From Chitinophagaceae bacterium (GTDB lineage Bacteria; Bacteroidota; Bacteroidia; Chitinophagales; Chitinophagaceae), in the NCBI GenBank assembly GCA_947372235.1, contig CANBSW010000005.1, positions 1 through 54,106 of the forward strand: a stretch of 54,106 nt of DNA. Direction: 5' to 3'. How positions within the stretch are numbered: the stretch's first letter is position 1; each line of letters starts with the position of its first letter. Under the pieces are notes generated by a model. That model had not been told where the DNA came from. It saw only the letters and a program-made list of their open reading frames with translations, and did not search any database. Made by a program: the position numbers and the translations under genes. Below are positions 1 through 7,599 of the stretch, piece after piece.

Positions 1-104
1 GCAGTAGAATATATCATCTTCTTTTGTAACTTCTGTAAGCGACAGATAGCCATGGGCGACGGAATATCATTCCCCGCCGCTTCAATGCCTGGACGTTAGC
101 TGCA
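1..104 (+). repeat. attC-like repeat A (3' part only)
   Basis: Right-hand part of a cassette-type recombination-site-like repeat whose left arm lies off the window. It has the family core TAGAATATAT (5-14) and TTTTGTAAC (22-30), a CCATGG (50-55), then the L'-like arm ending in CTTCAATGCC and the R'-like box GTTAGCT (95-101). From position 4 it aligns almost without gaps to repeat B (690-789), with roughly a dozen differences in 98 bases by eye. The next gene starts 77 bp after the R' box. The attC reading comes from the better-preserved copies C and D. Confidence 0.6.
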
Positions 105-177
105 CCCGGTGAATATATTTTACTACTTTCAGTAGCACTACAGTTTTATGTATATTAGTTTTTAAAACATACACATT

Positions 178-600
178 ATGAAACAACTTATCTATTCAGT
201 GATTTTAACACTATTCTTTTTCAATGTTGTAGGTCAGCAAAAAGATTCCATCTCTTGCCCCGCGATTAAACTGGATGGCCCTAAGGATAACAGTGTCGCT
301 GAAGGAAAAGAAGCCGGTGTTAGTGTAAAATCCTTTAAAAAGGATTTTATGAAAACACATAGTATTTCCTATGAATGGGTTACCGTTAACGGCTTGATTA
401 CAGATGGCAAAAACAAAAGCACCGTTTATATTAATACTAACGGGTTAGCGGGTAAACAAATTAAAGCAGCTGTTATAATCAATGGACTAGACCCAGGTTG
501 TCCGTCGACTGCAACAATGACAATTGATGTAATTCAACCTACGATCATAAGAACAGAACAACGAATAGTTGGCAGGCCAAGAAATCAAAATTTGAATTAA
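178..600 (+). CDS. Exported PKD/Ig-like domain protein (cassette gene)
   Basis: A 140-residue protein with a typical signal peptide (about residues 1-19, hydrophobic core YSVILTLFFFNVVG, then QQ). The rest resembles the PKD-like/Ig-like beta-sandwich domains common in Bacteroidota surface proteins: an SYEW strand, a VYINTNGLAGK segment, and an NGLDPGC...ATMTIDV ending that parallels the usual GLDP-C-N-A-S pattern. Such domains are normally repeated in large OmpA- or adhesin-type proteins, so a single exported copy is unusual. The gene sits alone between repeats A and B, as a one-gene cassette would. ATG at 178 is chosen because it begins the signal peptide. No enzymatic motif is visible; ligand or partner unknown. 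Confidence 0.7.
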   Translation: MKQLIYSVILTLFFFNVVGQQKDSISCPAIKLDGPKDNSVAEGKEAGVSVKSFKKDFMKTHSISYEWVTVNGLITDGKNKSTVYINTNGLAGKQIKAAVIINGLDPGCPSTATMTIDVIQPTIIRTEQRIVGRPRNQNLN

Positions 601-689
601 TTATTTCAGCAATTATGAATGCAAAATAAAGTACTTCAAATGCAGCAAATATCCTTGTATCAATTCTGGTGAAGGAGCTTTGATAGGAA

Positions 690-789
690 GTAGAATATAT
701 CATCTTCTTTTGTAACTTCATTCAGCGACAAAAAACCATGGCCGATGGAAGATCATTCCCCAACCGCTTAAATGCCTGGACGTTAGCTG
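690..789 (+). repeat. attC-like repeat B
   Basis: Contains TAGAATATAT (691-700), TTTTGTAACTTCA (708-720), CCATGG (737-742), an L'-like arm CCCCAACCGCTTAAATGCC (758-776) and an R'-like GTTAGCT (782-788). The matching left arm expected just after the gene ending at 600 is not clearly recognisable in 601-690, so this copy is either asymmetric or its left half has decayed. It closely matches repeat A. Confidence 0.6.
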
Positions 790-838
790 TCATTGCAGAC
801 AAGCTTGCTACAAAGAACATATATAACTTAAGCGACAA

Positions 839-1504
839 ATGGATAATTTTATAATGAAGCAAATGATTAAGAAATATTCGGTTTTGATATGCGTAGTCAT
901 TTCTGTGATTTTAATCGTAATAGCAACCTTAGTTTATCCGGGTGGCTCATTGCTTGACAAAAATTCTAGAGGGTTTCATTGGTCAAAAAATTTTATAAGC
1001 AACCTGTTCACAGCAAAAGCGATCAATGGTTCGGAGAACCCGTCCAGAATCTGGGCAATCATTGGAATGGCATTCCACTCGGTTGGTTATGGAATCTTTT
1101 TTTTCAATATGTCAAAAAAGATTTCTGCCAAACATGCTGCTACTATTTTACAACTGATAGGTGCTGTTAACATACTATTTTGTTTCTTAATTGTAACGCC
1201 CCTGCACGACAAAATGGTAACCCTATCGAGTACTTTGTTTTTGCTTGGGTTATTTTACATTACTGTATTTATCCTGAAGACAAAGCTTACTTTACTTAAA
1301 TTCTCCTGTATTATCTGTTTATTGATTTTTTACTATACCTTATACTTGTATGGCGCAGGCAATTTGGGATTATTGGCCATTATGCAAAAGGTAACTTTCA
1401 TCTGTTCAATGTTATTGGTTTTAGGACTGGAGTATTTTACCAAACAGGACGACTTTAAACAAATTAAACCAGACGGACGAAAAATGCAAACAACAAACCG
1501 CTAA
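839..1504 (+). CDS. Six-helix membrane protein, DUF998-like (cassette gene)
   Basis: A 221-residue integral membrane protein with about six hydrophobic segments (near residues 10-34, 70-90, 98-122, 126-146, 150-172 and 177-199). The segment after helix 1, with YPGG...D...RGF-W..NFISNLF, resembles DUF998-type membrane proteins, whose role is not established. An in-frame ATG at 854 is an alternative start. The last codons run into repeat C, and the TAA stop is supplied by the CGCTAAC box of that repeat, as is often seen when a cassette gene abuts its recombination site. It stands alone between repeats B and C. Function unknown. Confidence 0.7.
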   Translation: MDNFIMKQMIKKYSVLICVVISVILIVIATLVYPGGSLLDKNSRGFHWSKNFISNLFTAKAINGSENPSRIWAIIGMAFHSVGYGIFFFNMSKKISAKHAATILQLIGAVNILFCFLIVTPLHDKMVTLSSTLFLLGLFYITVFILKTKLTLLKFSCIICLLIFYYTLYLYGAGNLGLLAIMQKVTFICSMLLVLGLEYFTKQDDFKQIKPDGRKMQTTNR

Positions 1505-1699
1505 CATCGGCTTCAAGCAATTGGGGTTGGACGAATATATCTTTCATCTCCAGTACAAATCCCAGCTTCAGTTTCAGGGCGACCCAACGCGGCTCGTCAG
1601 TAGAATATGTCATTAAGCTTTTGTACATTTATTCAGCGGCTGTAGTCAGGCTGGACGGAAGTGCATACCTCAGCTGCTTTAAGCCCTGCTCGTTGGCGG
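1498..1699 (+). repeat. attC-like repeat C, both arms preserved
   Basis: This copy shows attC architecture clearly. R''-like CCGCTAAC (1498-1505) pairs with R'-like GTTGGCGG (1692-1699). L''-like GGCTTCAAGCAATTGGGG (1509-1526) pairs with CCTCAGCTGCTTTAAGCC (1668-1685). Between the R and L arms are unequal unpaired spacers of 3 and 6 nt. The centre (1527-1667) holds the family core TAGAATATGT (1601-1610) and TTTTGTACATTTATTCAG. The 37 nt starting at 1601 are identical to repeat J. The R'' box also carries the stop codon of the upstream gene. Confidence 0.75.
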
Positions 1700-1774
1700 T
1701 CATTGTATAGCAACACCCTAAGAATAAAACAAACTAAAAGTAAAATAATAATTAGTCAAATAACGGAATAGACA

Positions 1775-2191
1775 ATGAAACAAATATTTATCAACTTACC
1801 AGTGAAAAATGTAGAAGCTTCAATGGACTTTTACACACAATTGGGCTTTGCAGTTAACCCGTTATTTACATTTGATGACCAAAAGTGTATGGTTTGGAGT
1901 GACCAAATCTATGTGATGTTACAGGCATACGAAATGTTCGAATCAGGAAATAAAAAAAATCTCCCCAACACTAAAGAAAATACAATCGCAACTTTTACTC
2001 TTCCAGTAGAAAACCTTGATAGAGTTAATGAGATTATTGAAAATGGATTAAAGGCAGGAGGAACAGAGCCAACGCCTATGCTTGATGAAGGGTTTATGCA
2101 GGTAAGAAATATTGAAGATTTAGACGGTCATCATTGGGGCGTAATATATTTGGACCTTGCTAAATTTAAAGAAATGACAGGGAAAAAATGA
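1775..2191 (+). CDS. VOC (glyoxalase/bleomycin-resistance fold) protein (cassette gene)
   Basis: A 138-residue single-domain VOC protein with the two beta-alpha-beta-beta-beta halves usual for this fold: MKQIFINLPVKNVEASMDFY...LGF at the start and a DLDGHHWGVIYLD ending like the closing metal-site strand of glyoxalase-type proteins. VOC proteins act as dimers in isomerisation, ring-cleavage, thiol-transfer or drug-binding roles, and the sequence does not say which applies here. It sits between repeats C and D, 76 bp after the R' box of C, and its stop is 27 bp before the R'' box of D. VOC genes are frequent cargo in environmental gene cassettes. Confidence 0.85.
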   Translation: MKQIFINLPVKNVEASMDFYTQLGFAVNPLFTFDDQKCMVWSDQIYVMLQAYEMFESGNKKNLPNTKENTIATFTLPVENLDRVNEIIENGLKAGGTEPTPMLDEGFMQVRNIEDLDGHHWGVIYLDLAKFKEMTGKK

Positions 2192-2218
2192 ACTAAACTT
2201 GCAGAGGAGAACAACGAA

Positions 2219-2293
2219 CCGCTAACACCGTTTGCAGCGATTGGGGCACGGAACATTTTTCCCCAACCGCTTCAATGCCTGGACGTTGCCCGC
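2219..2293 (+). repeat. attC-like repeat D, compact 75-bp site
   Basis: The shortest and cleanest copy. R''-like CCGCTAAC (2219-2226), a 3-nt spacer, L'' GTTTGCAGCGATTGGGG (2230-2246), a 14-nt loop, L' CCCCAACCGCTTCAATGCC (2261-2279), a 5-nt spacer, then R' GTTGCCC (2285-2291). Total length and order of parts match a small integron attC site. The AAC/GTT core needed for integron recombination is present, but the outer bases depart from the RYYYAAC/GTTRRRY consensus. The next gene starts 22 bp after the R' box. Confidence 0.75.
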
Positions 2294-2313
2294 AATTTTC
2301 AAATCCAATCCAA

Positions 2314-2988
2314 ATGAAACGAATACTCTTCATCATAATTTTTATTAACTTAATTCTATCAAGCAATGGTCAAAAAACCAAAATTGAATATGGTCTGGAA
2401 TCTGGATTAAATATATCTACAGCTCACGGTAGTGGTGTTTCTACTGATTATATGAGTTCCTTATCCGGATTGCATGTCGGCAGCCATTTGAAAATTAATA
2501 AGTCTGAAAACTGGGGATTAAAATTTCTTCTTTCTTATGACAAAATTGGTTGGACATATAAATCTTTATTGATTGAAAACAATACGAGTACAGGCTTAGT
2601 GAATGCTGATATTCTATTTAAATTAGATTATTTGAACATGCCGGTTCTTGCTGAGTATTCTTTTGGCAAAAAAGTAAAAGTAAATTTTGATGGCGGCCCT
2701 TTTTTAGGAATCCTACTCAATAATAAAATTGTAACCAACCTAAAGCAACCTATCCCTCCCAGCCAGGAAGCCAGCTCACAAATTTCATCAAATAACAGAA
2801 AGACTTTGAATTTTGGATTGTCAGTTGGCTCTGGTGTTCAAATCTCCGTTGCATCAAAATTAAAACTGGACTTTAACTTTAGAAATAATCTTGGTATTAC
2901 TAACATATATAAATCCGGTTCTGGCACAGGGAGTACAATTAAAACTAATACTTTCTCTATTTTGGTAGGTTTAACTTTTGAGATGTAA
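2314..2988 (+). CDS. PorT-like outer-membrane beta-barrel protein (cassette gene)
   Basis: A 224-residue exported protein. An ATG at 2275 is in frame, but it lies inside the L' arm of repeat D; ATG 2314 begins a proper signal peptide (MKRILFIIIFINLILSSNGQ) and is the more likely start. The mature part alternates polar and hydrophobic residues in predicted strands (ESGLNIS, LHVGSHLKIN, WGLKFLLSYDKIG, NMPVLAEYSFGK, FDGGPFLGILLN, LNFGLSVGSGVQI, LKLDFNFRNNLG, TFSILVGLTFEM). This matches the 8-stranded outer-membrane beta-barrel (PorT-type) domain common in Bacteroidota, and the terminal aromatic/hydrophobic strand fits BAM-dependent insertion. Function unknown. Single gene between repeats D and E. 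Confidence 0.75.
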   Translation: MKRILFIIIFINLILSSNGQKTKIEYGLESGLNISTAHGSGVSTDYMSSLSGLHVGSHLKINKSENWGLKFLLSYDKIGWTYKSLLIENNTSTGLVNADILFKLDYLNMPVLAEYSFGKKVKVNFDGGPFLGILLNNKIVTNLKQPIPPSQEASSQISSNNRKTLNFGLSVGSGVQISVASKLKLDFNFRNNLGITNIYKSGSGTGSTIKTNTFSILVGLTFEM

Positions 2989-2993
2989 AACTG

Positions 2994-3246
2994 CGAGCAA
3001 CACCGCATCCTATGTAAAGCGGTTCTTTCGGGGTTTATATGCTATTCGATATACTACACAATTTTATTACACCTGGATTTGGATGATTGGTCTTGCTACA
3101 TCAGTTCCTGTTCGATTATTAATTCCAATAGGTGCTAGAATATATCATCATCTTTTGTAACTTTATTCAGTCTCGCCCCAGCCGGGATAAGCCATGGGCG
3201 ACGGAATATCTTTCACCAACCGCTTCAATGCCTGGACGGTTGCCTG
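2994..3246 (+). repeat. attC-like repeat E
   Basis: The left arm begins right after the upstream gene with GAGCAAC (2995-3001) and runs to TATGTAAAGCGGTT (3011-3024). The right arm CCAACCGCTTCAATGCC (3217-3233) followed by GTTGCCT (3239-3245) is its reverse complement apart from mismatches. The long centre carries TAGAATATAT (3136-3145), TTTTGTAACTTTATTCAG (3153-3170) and CCATGG (3192-3197). The right part closely matches repeats A and B, the arms match D. Confidence 0.65.
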
Positions 3247-3310
3247 CAAGTGTAGTTAGACACCCTAAAAAAATAACAAACAAAAGATTGCTAATTAATA
3301 AATGTATCAG

Positions 3311-3886
3311 ATGAGAAATTTAATATTCTTTATGCACACTTCACTTGACGGTTTGATAGCCGGACCCAACGGAGAAATGAACTGGATAAAAGTAGACGAA
3401 GATATATTTGACTTTGTTGGTACTATGACAGCTAATGCCGACACCGCACTTTACGGACGGGTTACGTATGACATGATGCAAAGCTATTGGCCAAAAGCGG
3501 GGGAACAACCAAATGCATCAAAACACGACAAAGAACATTCGGCCTGGTACAACAAAGTGTCAAAAGTTGTTTTATCAAGAACGATCAGCGAAAAAGGACT
3601 TGTCAACACAACAGTTATCAGCGACCAACTTGTAAATAACATAAATAAAATAAAAAACCAGGATGGAAAAAATATATTAATATTTGGAAGTCCTGGTGCA
3701 TCACAATCCTTATTAAATGAAGGTCTGATTGACGAGTTTTGGCTCTTTGTTAATCCAATTATATTAGGCAAAGGTATGCCACTATTTAAAGATATAATCG
3801 GGACTACTAAATTGAAACTTGTAGCATCTAAAACTTTTGCATGTGGCGTAATTGCACTTCATTTTGAAAAATCGAAAATAAATTGA
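3311..3886 (+). CDS. Dihydrofolate reductase-like (RibD C-terminal domain) protein (cassette gene)
   Basis: A 191-residue protein of the DHFR-fold family related to the reductase domain of RibD. Starting at ATG 3311 gives MRNLIFFMHTSLDGLIAGPNGEMNWI, the family's usual first strand and loop; an ATG at 3302 would add only three residues. Further landmarks are TALYGRVTYDMM..YWP, a KVVLSRT strand, and NILIFGSPGASQSLLNEGLIDEFWLFVNPIILGKGMPLF, the glycine-rich nucleotide loop and following strand. Members probably bind NAD(P)H; substrates of the stand-alone forms are mostly unknown. It follows repeat E by 65 bp, and only a half-site separates it from the next gene. DHFR-type genes are well-known integron cargo, but this is not a classical trimethoprim-resistance DfrA or DfrB protein. 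Confidence 0.85.
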   Translation: MRNLIFFMHTSLDGLIAGPNGEMNWIKVDEDIFDFVGTMTANADTALYGRVTYDMMQSYWPKAGEQPNASKHDKEHSAWYNKVSKVVLSRTISEKGLVNTTVISDQLVNNINKIKNQDGKNILIFGSPGASQSLLNEGLIDEFWLFVNPIILGKGMPLFKDIIGTTKLKLVASKTFACGVIALHFEKSKIN

Positions 3887-3903
3887 CCGTTAATAAAATG
3901 CCT

Positions 3904-3930
3904 GCTGTCAACAAGCTGTTTGCCGCAAGA
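3904..3930 (+). repeat. Possible attC-like half-site F (degenerate)
   Basis: Between the reductase gene and the TPR gene there is no full repeat, only GTCAAC (3907-3912), 5 nt, then GTTTGCCGC (3918-3926). The spacing resembles the R''-L'' left arm of repeat D (CTAAC, 3 nt, GTTTGCAGC). It may be the remnant of a site lost when two cassettes fused. The match is short, so confidence is low. Confidence 0.3.
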
Positions 3931-3958
3931 CTGGTAGCAATTATAAAAAAAATCAAAA

Positions 3959-4591
3959 ATGAAAAAAATCATACTGATCCTTTTGTTATTAAATCAGGTT
4001 TGTTTCGGACAAGACACACTAAAAATGAAACAACTATATAGTGAAGCTGCAGCTTTTGAAGATAAAGGTGATTTAGTCAATGCAATTAAAACCCAAGTAA
4101 GACTATTTAATCTTGACACATCTAACTATGTATCAGCAAATATTATTGCAGGCCTTTACGGAAAAATGGAAAGGTTTGATGAGGAAGTTAAATGGGGGAA
4201 AAAATCAACTCAAATTAATCCAACATTTTCAGATGGATATATCAATTTAGGTAATGGTTATTTTGGACTTGGTAATATAGCTGTAGCAGAGAAATGCTTT
4301 TTGTATTGTCAAAAGTTAGACGCAACAAATCATTTTGCTTACTACAGTTTAGGGCTCATTGAGGAAGCAAAAAAGAATATAACCGCTGCAATTTCGTATT
4401 ATGAAAAATCTGTTAAAGTAAATCCCAGATTTATTGATGGCTATTTTAATTTAGCAGCAGCATATGCAAATGCTAAACAATTAAAAAACGCATATCAGAG
4501 TATTTCAAAAGTATTAGAATTAAATCCTCAAGACCGGGAAGCAAAAGAAATGCAAAGACAAATTCTTGCAGACTTGAAAAAAGCTCAATAA
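3959..4591 (+). CDS. Exported TPR-repeat protein (cassette gene)
   Basis: A 210-residue protein with a signal peptide (MKKIILILLLLNQVCFGQ) followed by at least four tetratricopeptide repeats. The clearest are NPTFSDGYINLGNGYFGLGNIAVAE, NHFAYYSLGLIEEAKKNITAA and NPRFIDGYFNLAAAYANAKQLKNA, with the typical G/A-Y-A spacing and a -LNP- closing turn. TPR superhelices mediate protein-protein contacts; in this position it is probably periplasmic. The TAA stop (4589-4591) touches the CCGCCAGC box of repeat G. No catalytic residues; partner unknown. Confidence 0.75.
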   Translation: MKKIILILLLLNQVCFGQDTLKMKQLYSEAAAFEDKGDLVNAIKTQVRLFNLDTSNYVSANIIAGLYGKMERFDEEVKWGKKSTQINPTFSDGYINLGNGYFGLGNIAVAEKCFLYCQKLDATNHFAYYSLGLIEEAKKNITAAISYYEKSVKVNPRFIDGYFNLAAAYANAKQLKNAYQSISKVLELNPQDREAKEMQRQILADLKKAQ

Positions 4592-4806
4592 CCGCCAGCA
4601 GAAGCTTTTAGCAATTGAGGGGTTGCCCAACATGTCATTTATCACCAACAAATATTTCGTCATCAGTTGCGGCTGAAGGAATCTTAATCGGTATTAGCAG
4701 TTATTCTCAATTTTTTGTACATTTATTGACCCCCTGATAAACTGGTATATGCCACAGAGTTGGAGTAATATTCTCCAATTGCCTTAATGCCAGAATCTTA
4801 GCGATA
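4592..4806 (+). repeat. attC-like repeat G, divergent
   Basis: Left arm CCGCCAGC (4592-4599), then GAAGCTTTTAGCAATTGAGG (4601-4620). Right arm CTCCAATTGCCTTAATGCC (4773-4791), then CTTAGCG (4797-4803). The AGCAATTG/CAATTGCC part pairs well. The centre retains TTTTTTGTACATTTATT (4711-4727), the most conserved piece of the family. The right box reads CTT rather than GTT, so this site would not be expected to recombine if the attC interpretation is right. The 254-bp gap between genes holds nothing else recognisable. Confidence 0.55.
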
Positions 4807-4845
4807 ATTAGACCACTCAATATCAATACCTAAATACCAACCAAT

Positions 4846-5469
4846 ATGAAAACATGTATTCTTACAATGCTGCTGAGCATTTGTTATTTTACAAACCTCA
4901 ACGCTCAAACATGGGCATTTGATGCAGACTATGCAGAAAGTTGTGACTGCAGTGTTCCATGCCCTTGTCTTTTAGGGCAGGATCCAACAAACAGATCATG
5001 CACTGGCAACAGTATTATAATGATTAAAAAGGGGCATTATGATGCCGTTAATGTAGATGGGTTGAAATTGTACGTAACCTTCGAATTAAATAGCTGGTCA
5101 AAAGTGTACGTTGATCAATCAGCTACGCAAGCCCAGGTTGATGCTTTAATGAAATTGTTGAAACAACCACGCACTGTTGCCTTTTTATTTAAAGGGAAAA
5201 TTTTATCTGTAGAAAAAGTACCGGTATCTGTTGGCAAAACCGACTCTACATTGACTTATTCTGTGCCTGGCTCATACACCCAAATTCAATATTTGAAGGG
5301 CAAAGATGGAAAACCGGTAAGCTTACAAAACCTGAAAGGCAATTTCGCCAGTAATAATATGCTTTGCAAATCAGTAAAATTAGAGCATACCGGTGATGAA
5401 AAAGCATTTAGTTTCTCTAATACGCACGGACTGGTTTCAAATTTTAGTGCATCTGGTGATATTAAGTAG
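4846..5469 (+). CDS. DUF1326 protein with signal peptide (cassette gene)
   Basis: A 207-residue protein. Residues 1-20 form a signal peptide ending at NLNAQ. The mature N-terminus has the DUF1326 signature ESCDCSVPCPCLLG (near residues 30-43), four closely spaced cysteines that could bind a metal or form disulfides, followed by a second Cys and a GHYDAVNVDGLKL strand, as in the family. DUF1326 has no established function, and its members are often found near metal or membrane genes. It lies directly upstream of the LRR gene with only 29 bp between them, so the two may share one cassette bounded by repeats G and I. Confidence 0.75.
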   Translation: MKTCILTMLLSICYFTNLNAQTWAFDADYAESCDCSVPCPCLLGQDPTNRSCTGNSIIMIKKGHYDAVNVDGLKLYVTFELNSWSKVYVDQSATQAQVDALMKLLKQPRTVAFLFKGKILSVEKVPVSVGKTDSTLTYSVPGSYTQIQYLKGKDGKPVSLQNLKGNFASNNMLCKSVKLEHTGDEKAFSFSNTHGLVSNFSASGDIK

Positions 5470-5498
5470 ACAGAAAAGACTTAACGCTAGTAAAATAC

Positions 5499-6425
5499 GT
5501 GATGTTTATTATTCAGGGAGTTTCTTATAAAGCATGGCATCGGGTTAAAATAAAATCAACTTGTAAGCGAAAAGTATTACTTGTCCCGATAAGCATAGCA
5601 ATCCTATGTTTTTCATCATTTGCTCATGCTCAAAATTCTAACAGTAAGGTATTTTCAAAAAAAAGAAAGGAACATAAAATTGTCACTTTTCTAAAGTTTT
5701 TTCCCGATACCGGTTTAGCAACATTTGTTGCTGATAAACTAAACAAAAAAATTACTGATCCGGTTTCTGTAAAAGAACTGGCAAGCATTCATGGTGATTT
5801 TGACATTGGAGTACAACCAATTTCTAATTTAAAAGGAATTGGTTATTTAGTTGGAATTGACTCATTTCATTGTTCTAAAAATGACGTAACCGAAATTCCT
5901 GCGGAAATAGGAAAACTTACCAATCTAAAATACCTGGATTTATGTAAAGCTTTTGAACTAAAAAAGATTCCCCGTGAAATAGGCAATTTGAAAAAGCTGC
6001 AAATGATCCGTTTAAGTTTGACAAAAGTAGAATCTATTCCGCCAGAAATTGGCAATCTTACAGAATTGAAAACGCTCTGGTTAGGTTCTAATAATATAGC
6101 AGAAATTCCTAAAGAGATTGGGAATCTAATAAATCTTGAGGACCTGGATTTATCATCTAACCCTCATTTAACAAGGGTTCCAAATGAAATATGCAATTTG
6201 GTTTCCTTAAAATACCTTGAGATAGCTCATTGCAAATTAGTTGCCATACCGGATAAAATTGGCAGGTTAAAAGAATTGCAGTCACTAAATTTATTTGGCA
6301 ATAATTTAAAATATTTACCAAAAAGCATTGCACAATTAGACAAATTAAAGAAACTCACAGTTTTTGATAATTTTCATTTGAATGAGGGTTATCAAAAATA
6401 TTTACCTAAGCTTTTGCGAAAGTAA
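5499..6425 (+). CDS. Exported leucine-rich-repeat protein (cassette gene)
   Basis: A 308-residue protein with about seven 23-residue LRRs between roughly residues 120 and 295. They follow the bacterial Shoc2-like pattern IP.EIGNL.NL..LDLS.N.L; examples are IPPEIGNLTELKTLWLGSNN and IPDKIGRLKELQSLNLFGNN. A hydrophobic stretch (VLLVPISIAILCFSSFAHAQ, about residues 26-45) looks like a signal peptide but starts unusually far from ATG 5499; no closer ATG, GTG or TTG is in frame. LRR solenoids bind proteins or other ligands; the target here is unknown. It follows DUF1326 without an intervening full repeat and is closed by repeat I. Confidence 0.75.
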   Translation: MMFIIQGVSYKAWHRVKIKSTCKRKVLLVPISIAILCFSSFAHAQNSNSKVFSKKRKEHKIVTFLKFFPDTGLATFVADKLNKKITDPVSVKELASIHGDFDIGVQPISNLKGIGYLVGIDSFHCSKNDVTEIPAEIGKLTNLKYLDLCKAFELKKIPREIGNLKKLQMIRLSLTKVESIPPEIGNLTELKTLWLGSNNIAEIPKEIGNLINLEDLDLSSNPHLTRVPNEICNLVSLKYLEIAHCKLVAIPDKIGRLKELQSLNLFGNNLKYLPKSIAQLDKLKKLTVFDNFHLNEGYQKYLPKLLRK

Positions 6426-6504
6426 ATTAGCAAACAACCATATAGCTAAGTATTGCAGTTTTGTGTTTTAACGAAAAATGTATTTTACCGGCAGTAACCA
6501 TATT

Positions 6505-6595
6505 CTCAGGTTTTTGTACATTTATTCATCAACAGATAACCATAGAAAATAGAAGATCATTCCTTGGCCCTTAAAAGCCTGACCGTTTTGCTGTA
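6505..6595 (+). repeat. attC-like repeat I, degenerate
   Basis: Retains TTCTCA followed by TTTTTGTACATTTATTCA (6511-6527), AACCATAG with AGAAGATCATTCC as in repeat B, a right arm CCTTGGCCCTTAAAAGCC (6562-6579), and the box GTTTTGC (6585-6591). A weakly matching left arm may start at AGCAAAC just after the LRR gene stop (about 6428). The next gene begins 22 bp after the right box, the same spacing as at repeat D. Confidence 0.5.
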
Positions 6596-6613
6596 ATTCT
6601 AAAAGACCTTGCA

Positions 6614-7591
6614 ATGCGAAACTTTATTTTCTTATTATGCTTTTCCTATTTGCTTGCCTGCAACGGTCAGGCAAATAATGCTTCACAAAAAATACAGGTA
6701 CAAATTCCTTTTGTTTCAGACACCGGATATATCTGGACAAGGCTTACCAACAATGCAGCATTTCCAAAAGCCTATAACTTTCAAATGTTCAATATCAGGG
6801 ATACACTATGGGTATTACATCATGACGGAGGCTGGTATTCTGTAAATGGAAAAGATTGGACAAAATCTTCACTCACAAACATTATAAAAAATAACGGTTT
6901 CCTTGACTATATCTGGTTTAACAATGCCCTATACGGTTTGGGAACTCTTACCGGTAATATTGAACATTATACTTTGACCTCTGCTATTTATAAAACCACG
7001 GATATGAGAAATTGGCAACTCATAGCAGAGGCCAGTAGTCTTCCAAAAAGATTTTTTTATCATCCATTTGTTTTTGACAATAAACTCTGGATAATTGGCG
7101 GAGGAACTGAAAAGGAACAATTTTCTGATATTTGGAATTCTAGCGATGGCGTACACTGGACACTACAAGCAGAAAATTTACCGTTTGGTAAAAGACAGGA
7201 AAGCCAATTTGTTTTTTTTAAGAATAAAATATTTATGCTTAACAATGATGTCTGGAGTTCAACTGATGCGATACACTGGAATAAAGAAGCAGACAGATTT
7301 GTAAAAGAAGCCATTTTCGGTTACTCAGCGGTAGTTTACGACAATAAGATTTGGTTATTGGGCTGTAACAGGAACAATCTTTTTAGAAGCGAAACCCTTG
7401 TAAGCAGCGACGGTAAAATATGGACATCTCGATCAGCACCCTGGAGTCCAAGGGGGGGAACAAGCTCCTGCATTTACAAGAATAAAATTTATATGACAGG
7501 AGGTAAATATGGCGGCACCCCCAATAATCCCAATTTCATTTACAGCAATGACGTGTGGACAATGGGAAGCAATAATAACCAGGGCCAATAA
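6614..7591 (+). CDS. Kelch-like beta-propeller lipoprotein (cassette gene)
   Basis: A 325-residue putative lipoprotein with the lipobox LLAC (Cys16). It then has five or six repeats of the type VFDNKLWIIGGG..., IWNSSDGVHWTL..., FFKNKIFMLNNDVWSSTDAIHWNK, VYDNKIWLLGCN and IYKNKIYMTGGKYG...YSNDVWTM. These are kelch-like blades (strand, double glycine, D-W motif) and suggest a five- to six-bladed propeller on the cell surface or in the periplasm. No active-site signature is seen; kelch propellers mostly bind proteins or glycans. It is flanked by repeats I and J. ATG 6614 is chosen because it starts the lipoprotein signal. Confidence 0.75.
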   Translation: MRNFIFLLCFSYLLACNGQANNASQKIQVQIPFVSDTGYIWTRLTNNAAFPKAYNFQMFNIRDTLWVLHHDGGWYSVNGKDWTKSSLTNIIKNNGFLDYIWFNNALYGLGTLTGNIEHYTLTSAIYKTTDMRNWQLIAEASSLPKRFFYHPFVFDNKLWIIGGGTEKEQFSDIWNSSDGVHWTLQAENLPFGKRQESQFVFFKNKIFMLNNDVWSSTDAIHWNKEADRFVKEAIFGYSAVVYDNKIWLLGCNRNNLFRSETLVSSDGKIWTSRSAPWSPRGGTSSCIYKNKIYMTGGKYGGTPNNPNFIYSNDVWTMGSNNNQGQ

Positions 7592-7599
7592 AGCATTAC

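Noticed and set aside
2275..2313. Longer N-terminus of the outer-membrane barrel gene from ATG 2275
   Set aside because: The ATG is part of the L' arm of repeat D, and the added residues precede a proper signal peptide that begins at ATG 2314.
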